Shown here piece after piece: positions 41,019 to 41,847 of a stretch of DNA of 41,847 bases. The position numbers and the translations under genes were made by a program. This DNA is from Planctomycetota bacterium (GTDB lineage Bacteria > Planctomycetota > UBA11346). The stretch covers positions 1 to 41,847 of the forward strand of contig JAKLKR010000018.1 in NCBI GenBank assembly GCA_023150565.1, read 5' to 3'. The stretch's first letter is position 1, and each line of letters starts with the position of its first letter. The notes below the pieces were generated by a model that saw only the letters and a program-made list of their open reading frames with translations, was not told the DNA's origin and ran no database searches.

Positions 41019-41847
41019 GCTCCGGCCGCCGCCGCCTGCGGCGGCTCCAGCATGGCCTCCTGCGGCTGCACCAGGGCGCGGGCGCGCGGCGACAGGCGGG
41101 CGAGCAGGGCCGCGGAGGGGCGATAGGGGTGGCGCGGACGGCCCCAGCTGACCCCGTAACGGTAGACCGAGATGCGGCGCTGGCCGGGGTTCCGGCGCGC
41201 GGCCGAGCCATGCATGATGGCGTCGGAGAAGATCAGCGCGTCGCCGGCGCGCAGGTGGACCTCGACCGCCCCGGCCACCCCCTCGGCCGACTGCGCCTCG
41301 CCCTCCTTCATGCGCGCGCGCTCGAAGTCGGGGTGCGGGAAGTTGGCCTTGTGGCTGGCGGGCACCACCATGGTGGCGCCGTCGCCGGGGCCGATGTCGC
41401 GCCAGGCGATCAGCACGTTGACCTGGTTGCAGTGGAAGCGCCGGTCCTGGACCAGGAAGCGGGTGCGCGAGCAGCCCTCCTGGCCGCCGGAGTGGAGGCC
41501 GATCGACTCGCCCTCGGCGCGGATGTTGGCGAAGGCCTCGTCGATGAACAGCGGGCCGTGCAGGTAGTCGAAGGTGCCGTCGCCGCCGACGAAGGTGCGC
41601 ACCCGCTCGATGTAGGAGGGGTGGTCGATCAGGCGCTCCCAGCAGGGGCCGCCCTCGTAGATCTGCTGGAGGTTCAGCCCCTCGCGGCCGCCGTAGCTGT
41701 GGCCGTGCACGTGCCCGGCCCAGCCGCCCTGGCGCAGGTGCTGCAGGCGGTCGAGGCTGGCCTCGACCGCGGCCACCTCGCCGGCGGGGATGGCGCCACG
41801 CACCACGATGAAGCCGTTGAGGTCGAACTGGAAGGTCTCCAGCGCGG
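41015..41847 (-). CDS. Phytanoyl-CoA dioxygenase-like protein, 5' end outside window
   Basis: The frame is open to the window end, with FQFDLNGFIVVRGAIPAGEV reading into the visible part, the typical start of this family, so only a short N-terminal piece is missing. About 277 residues are visible. The double-stranded beta-helix iron site is suggested by GLHSGG (near the visible residue 116) and by MHGSAARRNPGQRRISVYRY near the end, where His and Arg bind iron and 2-oxoglutarate. The usual HxD pair appears as HSG, a variant seen in some relatives. It is a probable 2-oxoglutarate and Fe(II) dependent oxygenase with an unknown substrate, coupled to the isomerase-like gene. Confidence 0.82.
   Translation of the reverse strand, partial: ALETFQFDLNGFIVVRGAIPAGEVAAVEASLDRLQHLRQGGWAGHVHGHSYGGREGLNLQQIYEGGPCWERLIDHPSYIERVRTFVGGDGTFDYLHGPLFIDEAFANIRAEGESIGLHSGGQEGCSRTRFLVQDRRFHCNQVNVLIAWRDIGPGDGATMVVPASHKANFPHPDFERARMKEGEAQSAEGVAGAVEVHLRAGDALIFSDAIMHGSAARRNPGQRRISVYRYGVSWGRPRHPYRPSAALLARLSPRARALVQPQEAMLEPPQAAAAGA

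Overview
The window is very GC-rich and densely coded. The organism makes an outer membrane: there are lipid A genes (lpxD, lpxC-fabZ), an OmpH/Skp chaperone, an Omp85-type barrel and many lipoproteins. The mix of an lpxC-fabZ fusion, GntR/LacI/AraC sugar regulators, a GH71-like secreted glycosidase, a phytanoyl-CoA-dioxygenase-like protein paired with a sugar-phosphate-isomerase-like protein, a Calx-beta giant protein and a REC-RsbW fusion suggests the PVC group (Planctomycetota/Lentisphaerota-like). That placement is inference; no rRNA or tRNA gene was seen.

Layout. 1-8411: sugar-related secreted proteins (a partial gene and a GH71-like hydrolase) with a GntR/LacI-type regulator, then a two-gene minus-strand unit encoding a nine-repeat Calx-beta protein and a small lipoprotein that shares its Ig-like domain. 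8692-16214: one plus-strand urea operon, urtC-urtD-urtE-ureD-ureAB(fused)-ureC-ureF-ureG. It lacks urtA, urtB and ureE; UreG has a His-rich head. 16315-18703: sensor kinase, REC-RsbW-type response regulator and comF. 18875-22613: a TetR repressor divergent from a DevC/DevA/HlyD-type exporter, with a 21-bp palindrome between them. 22652-22894: a probable free-standing small RNA with a perfect TATAAT and a strong terminator. 22897-26916: pirin, two unknown proteins and a secreted protein with a four-fold internal repeat. 27045-30005: ompH-lpxD-lpxC/fabZ. 30019-31906: an AraC and a LacI regulator in tandem. 31950-35851: LysM lipoprotein, a three-gene unit including an inactive trypsin-like protein, an Omp85 barrel and a lipoprotein. 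35995-37929: acpP, fabF and a second ACP-like gene whose phosphopantetheine serine is replaced by histidine. 37942-39955: lipoprotein, short ComEC and a small protein. 40110-41847: isomerase-like and dioxygenase-like genes, the latter running off the window.

Three families of long palindromic intergenic repeats are visible: one in two copies (18754-18827 and 40006-40085, both between convergent genes), one inside the urea operon between urtD and urtE, and one at about 25203-25311. The least expected items are the serine-less ACP paralogue, the pseudo-protease, the free-standing RNA, the repeats, and the urea operon that starts at urtC.
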